A stretch of 64,000 bases of DNA from positions 178,480,491 to 178,544,490 of the forward strand of contig NC_134643.1 of NCBI RefSeq assembly GCF_030463565.1. Reading direction: 5' to 3'. This DNA is from Pelecanus crispus. Lineage: Eukaryota; Chordata; Aves; Pelecaniformes; Pelecanidae. The position numbers and the translations under genes are program-made. Each line of letters starts with the position of its first letter. The stretch's first letter is position 1. The notes below the pieces were generated by a model, which did no database searches, had not been told where the DNA came from, and worked only from the letters and a program-made list of their open reading frames with translations. This document shows positions 26,701 to 41,700 of the stretch, piece after piece.

Positions 26701-29700
26701 TTTTGACTTCTAAGCATCACTAATAGATACTCCTGTTTAACCTGTTCTGAAAATGAAAGGACTTTACATTTCCCATGGTAGTAGATTGGTCTGATATTAG
26801 ATGTATTTTTTATATGAAAAACTCTGTAAAGTGGATTACTAGTATTGAGTTGACTGAAAAAGAAACAATATTAGTGTTTCTTTCATCCTGTGCTGCTTTA
26901 GGAGGAACGAGTGAAAGTGATACTATATTTAGTCCAACAGTCAGAAAACACCTACGTAAAACAAGGCTTGAATTGCTCCACAAAGAATATGAGGTAAGGA
27001 CGTGGGGAGTGTTGTGACTTTCCAGATGAACTGCAACTGTTAAATTACTGCATACAACTGGTCCTTTTGCTTTGAGTCCCATTGTTTTTAATTTGAGTGA
27101 AGGTTTACACTGAATCTACATGAAACTCAGCTGCATTAAAATCCCACCTTCTGGCTGAGGTTACAAGAGAGCATTTGCTGGTGCTTGAAGTGATCCCACT
27201 GAAGTCATGGTGACGTTCTTTCTATGCTACAGGTAGCCAAGTACACCCAATTCCATAATTTGGTGGGGAATTCCACCCCCAGGTGGTATGGGAGGGTGCA
27301 TATTGGGTGTTGGGGGCTTTTGTTTTGTCTTTGATACAAATGCAAACATTTTCTGAAGTAATTCCCTGTTGCTCAGGGAGACTAAATTCCTTCTTAAAGA
27401 ATATTGCCCGCTGTAACCTTATGGCATAGACTAATTTTTATCATTGTTGCTTTATTGTTTTCTGAAAGTGAGTGAATGCTTGGAAGTTTATCTCCACTCT
27501 CCTGCTGGAAAAATATTCTCTTAGGAACAAGGTGAAAAGGTGTTAATAAGGAATATGCTTAGTTTGTTTTCTCAGCTGTTGTTTCCTTAGTAGCAGCAGT
27601 GAGACGACATCGCATATGTTGCAGGGAAACCTGTCTCAGGGAGGAGAATGAGAGAAAGGAAACGGATCCTCTATATATCCTTAACACTGGGGAAGTAAGG
27701 GCTCTCTTTTATGACAAGCTTGCCTGTAGCTCAGCTTCTTTCATCCTCTATGAAAGGAGGAGTCAGGAAAAGGAGGTTTCCTGCCTTTCTATTGAATCAA
27801 CTCCAAAATCACACAGGCATAGGATAACATAAATCTCTTCAAAAAAGCTAAATTTAAAATGGCTGTTCTCATGGTCGGGGCAGGGGTGGCAAGGAGGAAA
27901 AGCTTGATTATTCTTGCAAATATGCCTTGGATTTATGTAAATGCCATATATGACCTCCTTTAGTAATCTGACCTTGAGCAACTCAAGTTGGTGAGCAGTG
28001 TAGAAGACACGTTTTCAGGATAAATTATTTCTTTTATCCTTTTAACAAGAGGCTTTTGAAGGCTTTTGCTTCTCTGTGGCTTCAGACCGGTACATCTAAG
28101 AGCTTTGTTCTTTGCATTTTGAGAGTCTTTCCTAAGATGTTGCTACTTCTGTTTAGCTGGAGCAGCCTCTTCCAGGCAGTGTTCCATCCATTTTGAATCT
28201 CGAGACTTTCAGCATCTGAACATGTGATGTTTCAGAATGATATGAGAGAAACATTCTCAAATAACAGCAAGTGACTCAGCAGCGGACGACCTTAAGAACA
28301 CTCTTGATACAGGAAATCCTCCAACAGAGTGCCCTAATAATAGATTCATGTTGTTGCATGCTTTGAAGCTTCTGGTCTGCCCGCCAGTTTGTTCAGGGTC
28401 CTTTATGTAGTCTAGGGATTCCCTTCACTAAAACCTTCTCTATGCTTGAGTGTGCAGGTTGATTAAAATCCTGCCTAGAGCACAATACATAAGCATACTT
28501 GGATATATGTGTAAGTGAAGGCATGCATCTGGGCTTGCCAGAGAACCCATGTTTCTAAAGTGCTGTGGGAACTTGCCAGTATTATTTAATTAATCTCATG
28601 CATTATTTTAATTCCTGTGAATTTCTGACACCTTTAGGATGAAATAGAATCCCTGCAAAAAGAAGTGGAAGATCTGAGAGGTAAAAATCTCAGTTTACAG
28701 ACACAGCTGAAATCTCTTCTGGATCCTACAGCATCAGCTTTGTCTTGCCAAAATGAGGAAACTAGCCAGTCAGCAGATGAAGCAAGTACCAGTGGCCCCG
28801 AAACCCCAGAGGAATGGAGCAAAAAGCTGAAAGCTGCAAATTATATATATGAAAAAGTGATGGATAACATGGAAAAGTTAAAGGAGGTAATAAATACATT
28901 TCTTCATCTATCTTGTAGTGTAACTGTTTCATGTTAGTTAAATGGGAGTGAGAGCTAGCATGACCTCTGGATACTTCATAGATCCAGAAGAAAGAGGAAA
29001 AAATTGAATTCCAGTGACTGTTGGTGTATCATAGTATTTCCATATAGCCTTTGCAAGTGTCAGATGTTATTGCTTGTTCTAGTGAGTCTTCTATGTGACT
29101 CTTCTTCAACTCCTCTGTCACTGTATGACTGGGTAATTGGATTATAGCAGCACTTGTCACCAGTATTGATGACCAGATTTTTCAGGCTTGCAATAATCTA
29201 TACAATATATCTATTTTACAGCATTCACTGGCCAAACACAGTACAGTTGGCTGAGGCAGATTTTGCACTGTTGCCCTCCCCATTAGCCGATATTTTTGGT
29301 GCAATTTGCTGAGACAGAGTAACTTGACCCTTTGACCGAAAATAGACAAGCTTCAGCATTTTATGACCAGAAGATCCTTTACTGGAAACCTGCGGCTTTT
29401 TTATACATCTTGATATTGCAGAAGAAGGGGTGCAGGAGATAGTCATGCGAAAATACATCTAAATAAAAATACTTTGCAAAGTCTACCAGTGGGCACAAGG
29501 AGGATCACCTCAAACATTGAAGAAGAGTGAAATTTCAAGATTAATTTGAAAGGCAAGGTGGAAAGAACGGGACTTGCATTTATGCAAAATGCTTCCTTTA
29601 TTTCTTCTATTAATGATCCTGGGTTGCCTCCTGCAAAATCAAAACGTTATGTGTTTAGGACATTTTTTTTTCCTTTGTAAGCATTAATAGTGTTTATGCT

Positions 29701-32700
29701 TTTCCTGTGCTACAGAGGCCCACGTTATACTCTTCTGCCATTCTGTTGTTGTTCATGGGGCACTACTAGATTTGCCTCTGTGTAGTCTAAAGCAAATTGT
29801 GGCCCTGATTGGACTGCATGATAAACACTAAAAGGAATAAACTGAGTTTCCAAAATTAGCTTTTTCAATAGCTTGGCTAGACTCAGACTTCAACTTTACA
29901 GTCTGGGACACATCTTCTGCCCTCCTAAGAGTATCTCAGGAGCTTCAGAGTCACTTGTAGTTGGCAAAATGGGATTTGCAGCAAGGAGTTCTTGTCTGCC
30001 TAATTTTGGGATTGGGGTTCCCCCCCCCGTAAAGTTAAACTGTACTGCCTCTTTTTTTTTTTGTGGTGACTAAGGTTTTTAACTTTTTGCCTAGGTAAGT
30101 AAAAAGAAGAATATAGGAGGCACTGAGGGAAGAGTATGTTTGGGTTTTTTTCAGTATAACTTCAGCCTTAGCAAGAAAAGGCTTTTAAGTTTATGGAGTC
30201 TCTGAATTTGGTTAAAGGTTAGATATGAATAGCGGTTTAGATGGGTTTTAGGGAGCAAGTCTTAAACTGTGATCCAGGCACTCTCTTCCCATCTGTTCCC
30301 TGTTCAACAGCTGTTCAATTCCAGAAGTACCTACAATCACTTGGCTCTTCTTTTGGACTTTGTTTCATTTCTGAGCATGCACTGACCAGCCCCAGTCTGA
30401 ACAGGAAGACCTTTTTCCCATGTACACCAGAAACCTTCTTACCCCTAAAGTACCTGACCCAGAAGCTTCAACCACCCTTCACTTCCCAGAGAGACAGGGT
30501 GCCTCAGAAAATGTGGTTGCCATCAGTTTCTTTTAAAACCAGACTGAGTCGGGAAATAGCAGCCACCTTTATCATTTAATGTCCTAGAGCAAAGACTCCC
30601 AAAGAGTCACTCATTATGACTTTGAGTGGAGTCATAACAAGTATGGAAGTGGTGATACAAACCCAGTAGTAGAAGTACTGGACAAAGTACACTCATTAAT
30701 AATGCAGTTACATTTACTCATTAATCCAGATGTTGTGCTGCAAGTGGGGATCCCTTGCAGATTACTGCCTTGGAGGGTAGAGCACTCTCTGGAAGAAGGA
30801 CACCAAAGAGGTTCAGTCCTGCTTTGCCATGTGCCAGGTGGATGCCCTACCTACCAACTCTGCGCAAGTCATGCAATTTCCTATTTTATTGTGTGGCTGG
30901 GGGAACTGTGTCTCTGGAAAGAGAGAAGGGTCTTGGCCATGTTTTCAAATGGTTTGATACTCCTTTGGAAGTGAGGTGTCCTGGGTTCTTGCTTTCGGGG
31001 TAGTGTTTTGTCCTTTTATTGTTCAAATACCAAATAGTTGACACTCAGGCACCCAAGCCCTGGGCTCACCCTTCCCATTCCTTTTTTACCATAAGTCTCC
31101 ATTTACTCTTTCTGCCCCTAGGAATATTCTAGTGTTTGGGGGGTGGTGGTGGTGGTTGGTTTTTTTCTTTTCTGCTCCATTCCCCCTACCCCACACTGTC
31201 TTAGCTTCACCTGGAGGCGTTGCTGGGGATATTTGTATAAGCATTTAGAGTCTTCTGCCTCTCTTCTTGCAATGTTTGATGCTTCTGAAAAAGTACATTT
31301 CACTCCAGAGCCCAGTTGCATAGCTCCTTCTTTGGTTCTAACTCTAGATCATACTTTTATTATGCAGTGAAAGCGTCATCTAATTGAGGCCGTGAATTAC
31401 GAGTCTTGGACTGGTGCTGCTGTTTTCAGCATACGGAGACTGGGCAGACTATGAAGTGCAAAGAGTATTTTCTACTTGTTAGGATGGTGGCATTCATTGT
31501 TCTGAAACACGGCAGCAGGAAAACTTCTCTTTATATGAAGTATCTTGTTAACAAGGGTGTCCACTGAACTGAGAAGAAGGAATTGACCTCTATTCAAGGA
31601 GTAAGGGTTGTGAATAAGGAGTCTTAATCACAACATCCTGGAAGAAAGTGAAGAAAGACTGCAAATAGCTTGTTGTAATGGATTTACATCCATAGGATAA
31701 CTATGCTTTAAAAACAACAAGCCAAAGAAACCTAAAGTAGTCTTACTCTAATTTGGAATGGAGGAAGCTGTTCAACATTAGTTTTGCTGATACCTGCACA
31801 TTGTAATGTTAATGTACTTAACGTATTTAGTCATGTGGAAAAAAAAAAAACATGGAATTGCCATTAGTACATCTCCTTAATGACTTTCTGTACTAACTAA
31901 CATAGCTGTGTTTATTTCCCTAGATAGGACACTTGCGATGTATTTTGGGTATATAAATAAAAAATGTCTGTTCGCTATTCAGTTTTGCAAGCCATTTCCC
32001 ATGGTGATTTTTAAGTGGTGTCCCTGTCTGAAGGCTGTTTCCTGCCTTCACATTTCTAGTTCTGTCTCTTTAAAAAGGAGAAACAGCTTGTCCTATAAAT
32101 ATTAGAAGTCATTTCTGTTTTACTGTATACTTATTTTTTTCCTTTTCTTTTCCTTAGGCAAATAAGAAACTGAGCATGGAAAACAATAGCCTTTTAAGAG
32201 AGAATTTGCGTCTAAAAGCTGAAGTTGATAGTCGATCACCCCAAAAGTATGTGAATATTTTAAAAGCTACCATATTTTATTTATAGACTGTTTAACTGTT
32301 GCACAACTTTAACCTAAAATGGTGGTGGTGTACATGGCGTTGCATATGTGTCTCCAGGTAGACTTTGGAATTTTTATCCTCATAGACTTGGGTGAGAAAT
32401 GCAACTTACAGAATAGCAGCAAGTCTACAGTGAAGGAATATGACATGACTACAGGTGCTATTCTTTGCATTACCTGGCCAATGTTGAAGGGCTGGATTTA
32501 TTAGTTGAATTCTACAGTTAACTTATATTGTTATTGGGAAATTTCTAAATCTGGTATATGGTCAAAGTAGAAGGTCTGTTACTGAGTGCAGAGGTTCTGG
32601 TTGTTTGTATTTGTTTTGTTTTGTTCTTCCTTTTGCTGCCTTCAGGGTTTGTTCTGTGGACTTAGGCTCCCTATTCAAGGAAAGTCCCTGACAGCTTTGT

Positions 32701-35700
32701 GTATGGGCAAGATATGTAGAATCGAGCTTCTGCAGCATGAGAACATCATTCCCAGAAGTGACACCTGTGTTTAATACTCTGTCTTAAGCAGCTAAAACGT
32801 AAATGACAATGACCTCAAAAAGCAGAAACTTTGCCATACTGATTACAGCTGTGTGCTAAGGTACCTCTCCTTGAAAGTACTTTGTGAAGTAACATGTTCA
32901 TGTTTTTAAAGTTTTGTTCCTTTCTCTCATTGGTTTAGAACTGAGAAAGCTAAGAGCAGCATCGGCCAAAGGTTTATACAGTGCTTTTGAGGAAAGGGTT
33001 GAGGGGTACCTCTGGAATGTGTGAAGAGAGCTCTCTGGATTTTGTTCTAGTTCACAACTCACTTGCTGGAAGATGAAATTCATCCTTATAGAGAGCTTGC
33101 TTGCCAGACTGCTTGTCATTCAAGACCACAGGAAAGAAGATGCATGATCCTTGTGCTATGCTGTTAAATGCATAAAAGTACATTCTGCCCTGAAATCCCC
33201 TAATAAGGGAGATAGAGCCCTGTTTACGGGCTTGGCAATGGAGAGGACTTTAATGGCATGGAATATCTTTTCCCGTAAGATTCGAGAGTGAGTTGGCAAG
33301 GATGGCAAACTTGAAAAGTAAATAGATGTAACTAAATAAATCCTTGAAAAGAAGAGCTAGAAGACACCAGATCGTCTAACTTGATTTTACTTTACTGATG
33401 TCAGGTAAACTCCCCAGTGGAGAGGATCTCCGTTTCTTCTAGCTTGTGCACACTTTACCATCCTGTTGGTCAGAAAAATTAGATATCAGAGGAGGCATGT
33501 GTGTGAAGAACTAGTCTTTGTTGTAAGCTGATTATTTTCCCATGTTTTGCCAGTGTGGCCTAAAACAATAGCCGGTCACTTTCTTCTTTAGAGGCACAGA
33601 TATAGGCAAATGTTATTAGAAATTGGACAGCGTCAAGGTCCGTTTTGCAACCCAGATGCCAGCTAGATTGGCCTGTCCATGTCTCTACTATTAAACTTTT
33701 TTTTTAGTCTCCAGAACAAATAGTTATGTCCTATCTGAGTGTTGGGAATGGGAATGATCTTTGGCCTATGCTAACTCGAGAACTGTGCATGGGAATTAAG
33801 CACACGAGTTGTATCAGGCTTAAACTGTGCCAGGAACAGTTCAAACACTTCAGGAGTGTAGACAGTGGCGTGTCTGTACCCTGCCTCTGCTATCTTTGGT
33901 TTTACGTTGAGCCCAGTGGTGTACTACAAGAATTTAAGTATATGCAAGGAAAAAATTGTCCTGGAAGAAACCCTCCCACATCTTAAATTTAGCAATTTTG
34001 ATTCGCTCTACCTGTACCCATTCAGTCCTAGTCATGTCTTCTAGGCTGAATTTGTCTAATTCTTCTAGAAAAGTGTGACTTAAGAGGAAAAATAAACTTC
34101 TGATTTGTTTGGTTTTGCCGTACTCTCAGGTGTCTCCAGTGTCTATGGTTTTCTGAAGCAGTAATGCTTAGAACTGGGGACTAGATTCCAAATGAAGCTT
34201 CAGTAGCACTAAGTAGAGCAGAAAAACGGTCTTGTGTCTTGCTACAACATCTTATATTGATATCTTGCAATACCCTTTTTGTTGCTTCCTTTTACCTGGC
34301 ACTTACAGCACAAATGGTCAGTACCAGTTCTGCTAAATGGCTGCTTAGAAAGTTACCTTCCTACCTCATTTTGCATTTGTGCTGCTAATGTCCCCTTCCA
34401 AAGTGTGGGACTTTACCCATTTATTGGCTTTCTTCAGGTTGATGTTTTGAGGCACTTGTCAAACTTGAAACCATTTTTTTTTAATTCCAGTCACGTCCTT
34501 CAGGTGGTAGGAAGTCTTTCCTGTCATAGTGTTGTTAGCAGATATTATAAATTAACTTTCACCCTTGTAGTCATTAGTCTGGTCAATATCTAGACGAGAC
34601 CTAACATCAGGACATTTTAAAAATGTTCTTCCAGTTCCGACGGCAAACTTTGATAATATCTGAAAGGTCTTTTAACTAGGCTTCACACACTGGACAGGGG
34701 TTGCAATAGCTGTTTTCTTATCTTGCTTATGAAATCAGAATTGAAGACATAAGCATCAGAGCCCGACAATGTCGCTATAATTAAACTTTCCTGTGCAGGT
34801 ACACTGATTTGCCAGTACAGTTGTTTCAGTGTACTTTATTCAGAATTGTTTAGAAGGTAATTTTTGGGAAAAGTTTCTGAATGGCTCTCTAGTGCAATTT
34901 AAAATAGCTACCGTATTGGATCTTCGTAATTCAGTATCACCACCATTGTTTAATTTGTCATACATTTCTTAGCTTCAGATGGTCAGGTATGGATTCACAC
35001 TTAAACAACTGGCGAGATAACTAACTATAACTTGTATCAAATTATTTTTGAAAGGATTTGTCAGCATTCAGTCCCCTTATCCCAAATGTAGTTCATTTTG
35101 TGCATAATGACACTGGAGCTAAATATCACAGCCTAAACTATTTTAGTAGCCTTTGCTTTATAGCAAAGGAAACACTGGTGGCAGGTGAATGATCCCATCG
35201 TAGCACAGACTCTAACTCTGACATCACAGGAAAAATATAATTAGCCTTCTTCAGTGGTCAATAAAAAACTTTCCTTTTATCATAGTCTTGAGTTGTTTTT
35301 TCCTTGTTCATAGCCATTAAAACCTGCTGAAAAATGTCATGTATGTCAATAAAATTGATATTGCAGCCATGTTAGGGATTTTTACACAATTTTTAATTGA
35401 TTATGTTGATTGATCAGGGTTTTTTTTTTTCATGAAACATTTTTGAGAATAGAGCTTCACCAGAATACCATACCATCATATAGTTGGAACATAGGTCTGA
35501 AAAGCAAATAGAGGTAAGTTTCTTGCTCTGATTCCTACCGAAGACCTGTATTAGTCTTCCATCTCTCAGGCAAGTCAGACTGGGTGTTTGGTGGTTGTTG
35601 CTTGCTCTTTGTTTGCTCTTTCTCCTGAGGAATTTTCAGTGAATTCCATTTTCCTGATACAGAATAGGAAAACTTCTAAAACTTAAGTTTTGCAGGGTGA

Positions 35701-38700
35701 TAAAGCCCTATTACTTCCAGCTCTACTTAAAATAGAAAACTGTTAGGTCTATTGGCAAGGCACAGTGGATCTAAAAGCATTTTTGGCAAAGGGATGTTTG
35801 CTTTTTACCTGAAGGAAAATAACTAGCAAGTCCATCTACTCCAGGGTATAGTGTATTTTATGAATGGTTAGATTCAAATTAGCTTGAACCAGACTTCTAG
35901 GCTTCCTAGGAGTCTTTTCCCTAAATATTTAATTTCTTCTGCCAGTTAAAATCCCAGTCTGAAAAACTATCTGTAACATGCATAAAATTGTTGAGTTATC
36001 TCTTTTCTCTGGTTTTGTGAGTTGTTTTATTGTTGTTTTGGGTTGGTTTTTTTTTTTCCCTTTCTCCAGTTCTGCTGTTTAGATTTGTGACTTCAGGTAC
36101 CTGTACACGGAAATCTAAGGCTGTTGACTTTCTAGGTCATTCTGTAGAGCATTCAGTTTTTATGTAACTCAAATATTCCCACTCATGCCAGACTATTTAA
36201 TTCAGTCTGCATTTCAGTGAGCCTACAAATAGGCTTCTAGTAACGTGTGTCCAGGGTGCAGAGGGTAAGATGCTGCTATCTTCCTTGATAGAAAACTGGA
36301 CTTCTTTCTCACCTCCCCACAAGCTTCTTGTTGCAGAGGAGTGGCCATCTTCAAAGACCAGCTGCAGTGTGGCTTTAAAAGTAAATAGGAGAAAATGCTA
36401 TTTAGTGGCCTTCAAAACAACTTTGAGTTCTTGAGTCATACATTAAACCTTGAGGAAGCACTCGCTCCAGGCATGAAGATCTAAACCTTAAGCAGATGGG
36501 TGAGGACGTTCAGATCTCACTGCTTGGTTTTGTGGGTTTTCTGGTGGTTTTTTTCTAGTAATTCTGAAGTAATTCTTTCCAGCTTATGCTGTTTACCGAC
36601 CTTGGGTATAATCTGGTTTTACTACATGGAAGACCAGTGCTGTTTCACTGAAACATGTTAAAATGCTTGGAGACGCTTTGCACATTTGTCTGAATTCACC
36701 CAATTCCCTAAGTTAAAGGGAAAGTTCTTTTTAAAGAACGTATCCTGGCTGGTCTTCTGTTCAAATCCTGCTGCTCTACACTCATCCAACAAACAGTAAA
36801 TCTTAGTCTTTCTCATGTGATGTGAAGGAGGTGGATTTCCCTGCTGCTCAGGAGAGATTTCATGAGGAAGGCCATGTGTCTTCAGATTGGTTTGTGTTCT
36901 GTGAACTGTACAATGGAGGGGGATTTACTGCCCAGTATATGCTTATATTGAAAATAACTTGTTCTTTTACAAGCTTAGAAAATGAGCTATAGCAAGTGTT
37001 TCTACTACTTCCTTCAAGAAGGGAGTTGTTGACTTTCTTCTGTCAGCCAGCCTGGCTTGCAGAATGGAAAGCAGTAGTAGGCTATACCCAGGACTTTTTC
37101 TTCAGTGGAACCAAATTCCGTTACTGGCTTCAGATCTTAAATAGAGCAACATGCTTGAGGTATATCTCTTGACTTTTTTTTTTTTTTTCTTGCTTGCTAG
37201 GAAAAGGCTCCCATCTAACAGTAACTGTTTTTCCTTCTTAAAAATGCCTATGCAAATATGACACACTTTTAAGGCAATTGTATATAACCTGGGATATTGT
37301 TAAGATGTTGCTGCAGATCACCTTTCATAGTTGGTGTAGAGGATGATTGCAGAACCGGTTCTCACGCAGCTGCATCTCCTACATGATATCACAAAAGGAC
37401 TGTGGAAACTAGCAGGGCTTTCAGCTGTTTTGTTCTTGGATTTCCTACCTTTTTTTCCCACCTAACTGCAGAACCCAAGTGAAAATGTGTATCTAAATGA
37501 TGTGACTGGGTTTGGTTGTGCACTGTGGCATTGCCCTGATCTTGAACTTTGACAAGCCTTGACTGACTGTACATTGTCATTTCCCACTTCTCGCCCTTTG
37601 TTTTCTTTGGAGGATGGATCATGCTCATGTATCTGAGCTGCAGGGCAGTCCCCAGTCTGGGCCATCAGGTCATTAGAACTGGAGAGATCTTCCATGGCAT
37701 CCTTGCAGCCCCAGTCTTCAGTAAATGGTTATACAGGAAAACTATTTGCTGCAGCTGCTTACTGTCCATGAAGAGAAATGTTTTTATGAGGTTGTGTGGT
37801 TTTAAACTGAGTTGATACGAGTTAAGGGCTCAACCAGACAGACCTGTTACTGGCAGTGGTCACTGTGTGAAAATAAAACGTAAGTTGAATTTGCAGAACT
37901 GATAGATAAGAAGAAAAAACAGCTGAAGAAATTTGTTCTCTTGTGGGTGAGAGACTATTAAACTTCCCAAACAGTTTCTAAATGGACAGCTTCAGGAGTA
38001 CTCAAACATAACTGAGGGAGCAGTTGTGGAATAATGTGAAAGAGGGTTACTCAAACATTATAGCTATAATGTTAGTTCTTCTTGCTCACTGTAGATGAGA
38101 GCTGACTGCAGCTTTCTGATTGGTGTCAAGTTAGAATAATGCTGGGACAAGAAGGAGGACTGTAACTGAGGAAAGGTCCTGAAATATGGGGTTCAAGTGC
38201 TCATCTAGACATCCAGTGTTACCTCAGACACTATAGCATTACACCTGTCTGGGGCTGGCAGCTGTGATGCAGGACCTATAGGAGACCTGCATCCTTCCAG
38301 AGTGATAGCTGGAGGCCAGCAGTCCTGTAAAAGACCTTAAGCCATCTAAAATGTCACTAGGTGTCTGTGTTGAAGGATCCAAATACCACCTGAAATGTCT
38401 TTCTATTCACTTTCTGAGTGACCACTAGTTTCTCTGGGCTTTCAGTTTTCTATAGAGAGGATGTACTTGAAACAAATGCAGTGAGATCTGAAATCATTGT
38501 TTAAGTGATACAACTAAAGAACAAGGCGCTAACACTGAAAAGACTTTGTCCATACGTGAGGATATGAAAAGTGCTCTTTGCCACATGTATACTGAATAAC
38601 TTCCACTGAAGAATGTATCGAATTGTTACCAAGTGTGAAACGGTTAAAATACTTCAGGAAAAATAATTTATCTGGAGTGTCAGGCCAAATTTTATTTTCA

Positions 38701-41700
38701 CATAACTGTACTGCATTCTGTTATTATTATCGTCAGACCGTAACTTTTTGGCTATGGCACAGCTCGCTGTACATCTGAAGGGAAAAGAAGAGGAGATCTC
38801 TTAGGAGAGTGCTTTGGTTTGGGGAGATGGTGAAGGTTCTGGTTTCTCTAACCAAAATATGTATGTCTTTTAAACTGTCTGCTGCTGACCTGCCAGATCA
38901 GTCACTAAAACACCTACGTCATGCTCTGGTCTGGAGTAATTGGTTTAAGTATGTGCATTGCAATATGGGTGTCTTAAAAATCCATGTACTTGAAAATTTG
39001 GGAAATAAATGCATGCAAGTCTGAAAGCAGGAACAGAAAGCAACTGCTGTTCTGGTGCTTAACTGCAGAAGTAACTGTTTGTAGGCAGCATGTCAGATGC
39101 TCCATTTCTGAAAACCAAAATTCATAAGCACATCCCTCTACAACAATTAACATATTAGTGATGCTGTTTGGCTTTGAACAACATACTGTGGGTTTTTTTA
39201 ACCTGAGGACACTTGTTATAGAAGTTGCACTTGAGAATACAGTGCTTCTTCCTCATAAGCAAATCTCAGGCTGTCACTAATGCTATTTGCATTAAATAAA
39301 CATATTACACCATTCTTCCATTAAAATGGAATTGCCAGGTATGCATATAAATGTAAACACGTTTAATTTTTATGTCAAAGTGTCTGTTACAGCAGACCCC
39401 AGAAAATCTTGCTTATTTTACATAAGCATTTTTCCCCATCTCTCGCTTGGCTATTAAGCTAAGTTGTATTTTTGCATGATTTTTATATCCTCTATTAAGC
39501 AGCGTAAGGTTTGCTCCTGTAAGGTTGTGTGAACAGGTCTGTTAGAGAAAGGCAAAATAAATACTTTTGAATCACCCTAGGAAACAGGAAGGGTTTTGCT
39601 TGGGTCCTGCTGTGCTGCAGTGGCTCCTTCAGTATTTTAAACCAAAATCTGTGTTCCTTTTACTGAAGGAGGGAATAAGCCAAAATGTGTTGTATGTGAG
39701 GATGCTTATTTCATTGTAACCCCCTTCAACTGAAAATATAGTTGAAACGTTCCTGAGCTGTCTGTGATTCTGCTTTTATCTAATTTCATAGGGGAGAGGG
39801 AGGAAGTCTTGTGCACCTTTTCTCCCATTTCGCTCTTGCATGTAACCAGAAATGGAGAAACCGCTGTAATCAATTGAGAAAAGTTGTTACCCATAGAGTA
39901 AGCAAATGCAAAATGGTCTGTCTCCATTTTTATGGAGACAAAGGTAATTGGGTAGAGGTAAGGGATGGGGGGGCGGGGGTGTCCTTGCCTTAGTAGAGTT
40001 CCAATCCAGCCAGCTTCTTTTAGAGGAAAAAAAGTCTTACTAAGTGAACATTCCTATCTCAATAGAAAACTACTACCTTGCCGTTTCGTGTCTACAAAGT
40101 AGTGAGTGGCACATACCAAACCCATATGGAGCTTAGGCTGATCTGATCTGATCTGATCTAAAAAGTGGTCTAGTAGCAGTTCTGCGAAAGAACCGACTTA
40201 GACTGTTGTGTGAATCTTCCCCACCGCTGAACCATCTACACCAGAATCTTTGAAGTCCTTTAAATATGCAGAAGCAGTTGAATGGTGAAATCTTAAAGGT
40301 CTTTTCCAACCTAAACGATTCTATGATTCTATGATATGTCAGTAGATCTCGTCGCTCGTGCCCAGCTTGTTTGGGGCTTGTGATACCCCTTATTCCTTTC
40401 CCCAGCTGCCCACTTAACTGTATTGCAGTTGTCAGCATAGAGCAGTTTCCTACTGCTTTGGGCTCAGAAATAGAAAAAACAAAATACTGTTCAGTTCTTT
40501 GCTGGAAATGCATGCACAGATTCATGGATGTTTTGCCAGCATACTCACAGACCACAGATGTACCACCTTCAGACCTCACTGGTCTAAGGGTTGCAGTGGG
40601 AGCATTTTGCAAAGGGGTGAGGGGATGGAATGGGAAAAATGGAATGGGAATTCCCTGTGACTCTGAAAGATGCCGAAGGAGGGACAGACAGACAGACAGA
40701 CAAAGAAACAAGGTGGAAATTCCAGGCAGTGTTTGTGGTGGAAGAGTGAATATAAACTTGTGCTGTAACACGGAGCTGCAAGATGGAAAGCGGAGGTTAG
40801 TGTAAGCCCATCTACAGAATTGTCATTTCTTTGTGATATAAAACCTTCTGTGTCAGAGTTGCAGGGTGGCTGCAGGTCCTTCCCTCCTTCCTAAAAATAC
40901 CAGAACTTTAATTGTTTTTTTCTTTCCATAAATTGAAAGCCTCGGATGGAGCAGGGAATTCCCTGGTGCCCACCTGTCAGTGACAAGTTAGAATTAGTCA
41001 GGGCATATAGCTGAAACCTTCACCTGCCCTCTGGGGAAGGTCAGTCTTGAAAGCTGGTGGAGGATGGGGGGAAGGCAAGTCCCTATCTTGGCAGTTGAAA
41101 ACATGCTCAAGCTGGAAGCCCCACAAACACACAACTTTCACAAACCACAAGTGGCAGGTTTTTTGTATTGGAGCCAAGGAAGAAATTAGATTGTTCTGGT
41201 TGTAAAGCTCAAAAAAACCAAGTAGCTCTGAAGTAAGTGGAAGTACCATCCACGCAATGGCCAAGGAAAAGCTGTATATCTAACGGGAACATAATTGAAA
41301 TGGTCTATATAAGTATTTAAACCACCTCAAAGGACTATTGCAATTTCTGAATTTCATATTGGCATTTATATTTGACAAGGTGACATTGTGTAAAAAATGT
41401 ATTGTAAAACACTGCTGTACTGTAGGAAAATGATTGAATGTAAATATTTCAAGATGTGGACCACTGTTCAAATGTTATCATAAATCTTTGCCATTGTTTT
41501 AGGGGATAATTCTTCATGCATATTTGAGTTGAATTGATAGAACCAGCCCCTGAAAGGGTAATCTGCTTGTTATTGCCTTACTACCACTAATAGTTTAATT
41601 TTGGCTTTTCAGGTATTCACCTCCACCTGTATATTATATAGGACGATTTATTCTTTTTCATAACTAGCCGAGAAAAGTTCTGACTTTTGTTTTCGAATTA

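Noticed and set aside
40133-40771. 212-codon minus-strand frame in OBI1 intron 5
   Set aside because: It overlaps a CR1 tail and microsatellites, with no domain and no consensus exon structure.
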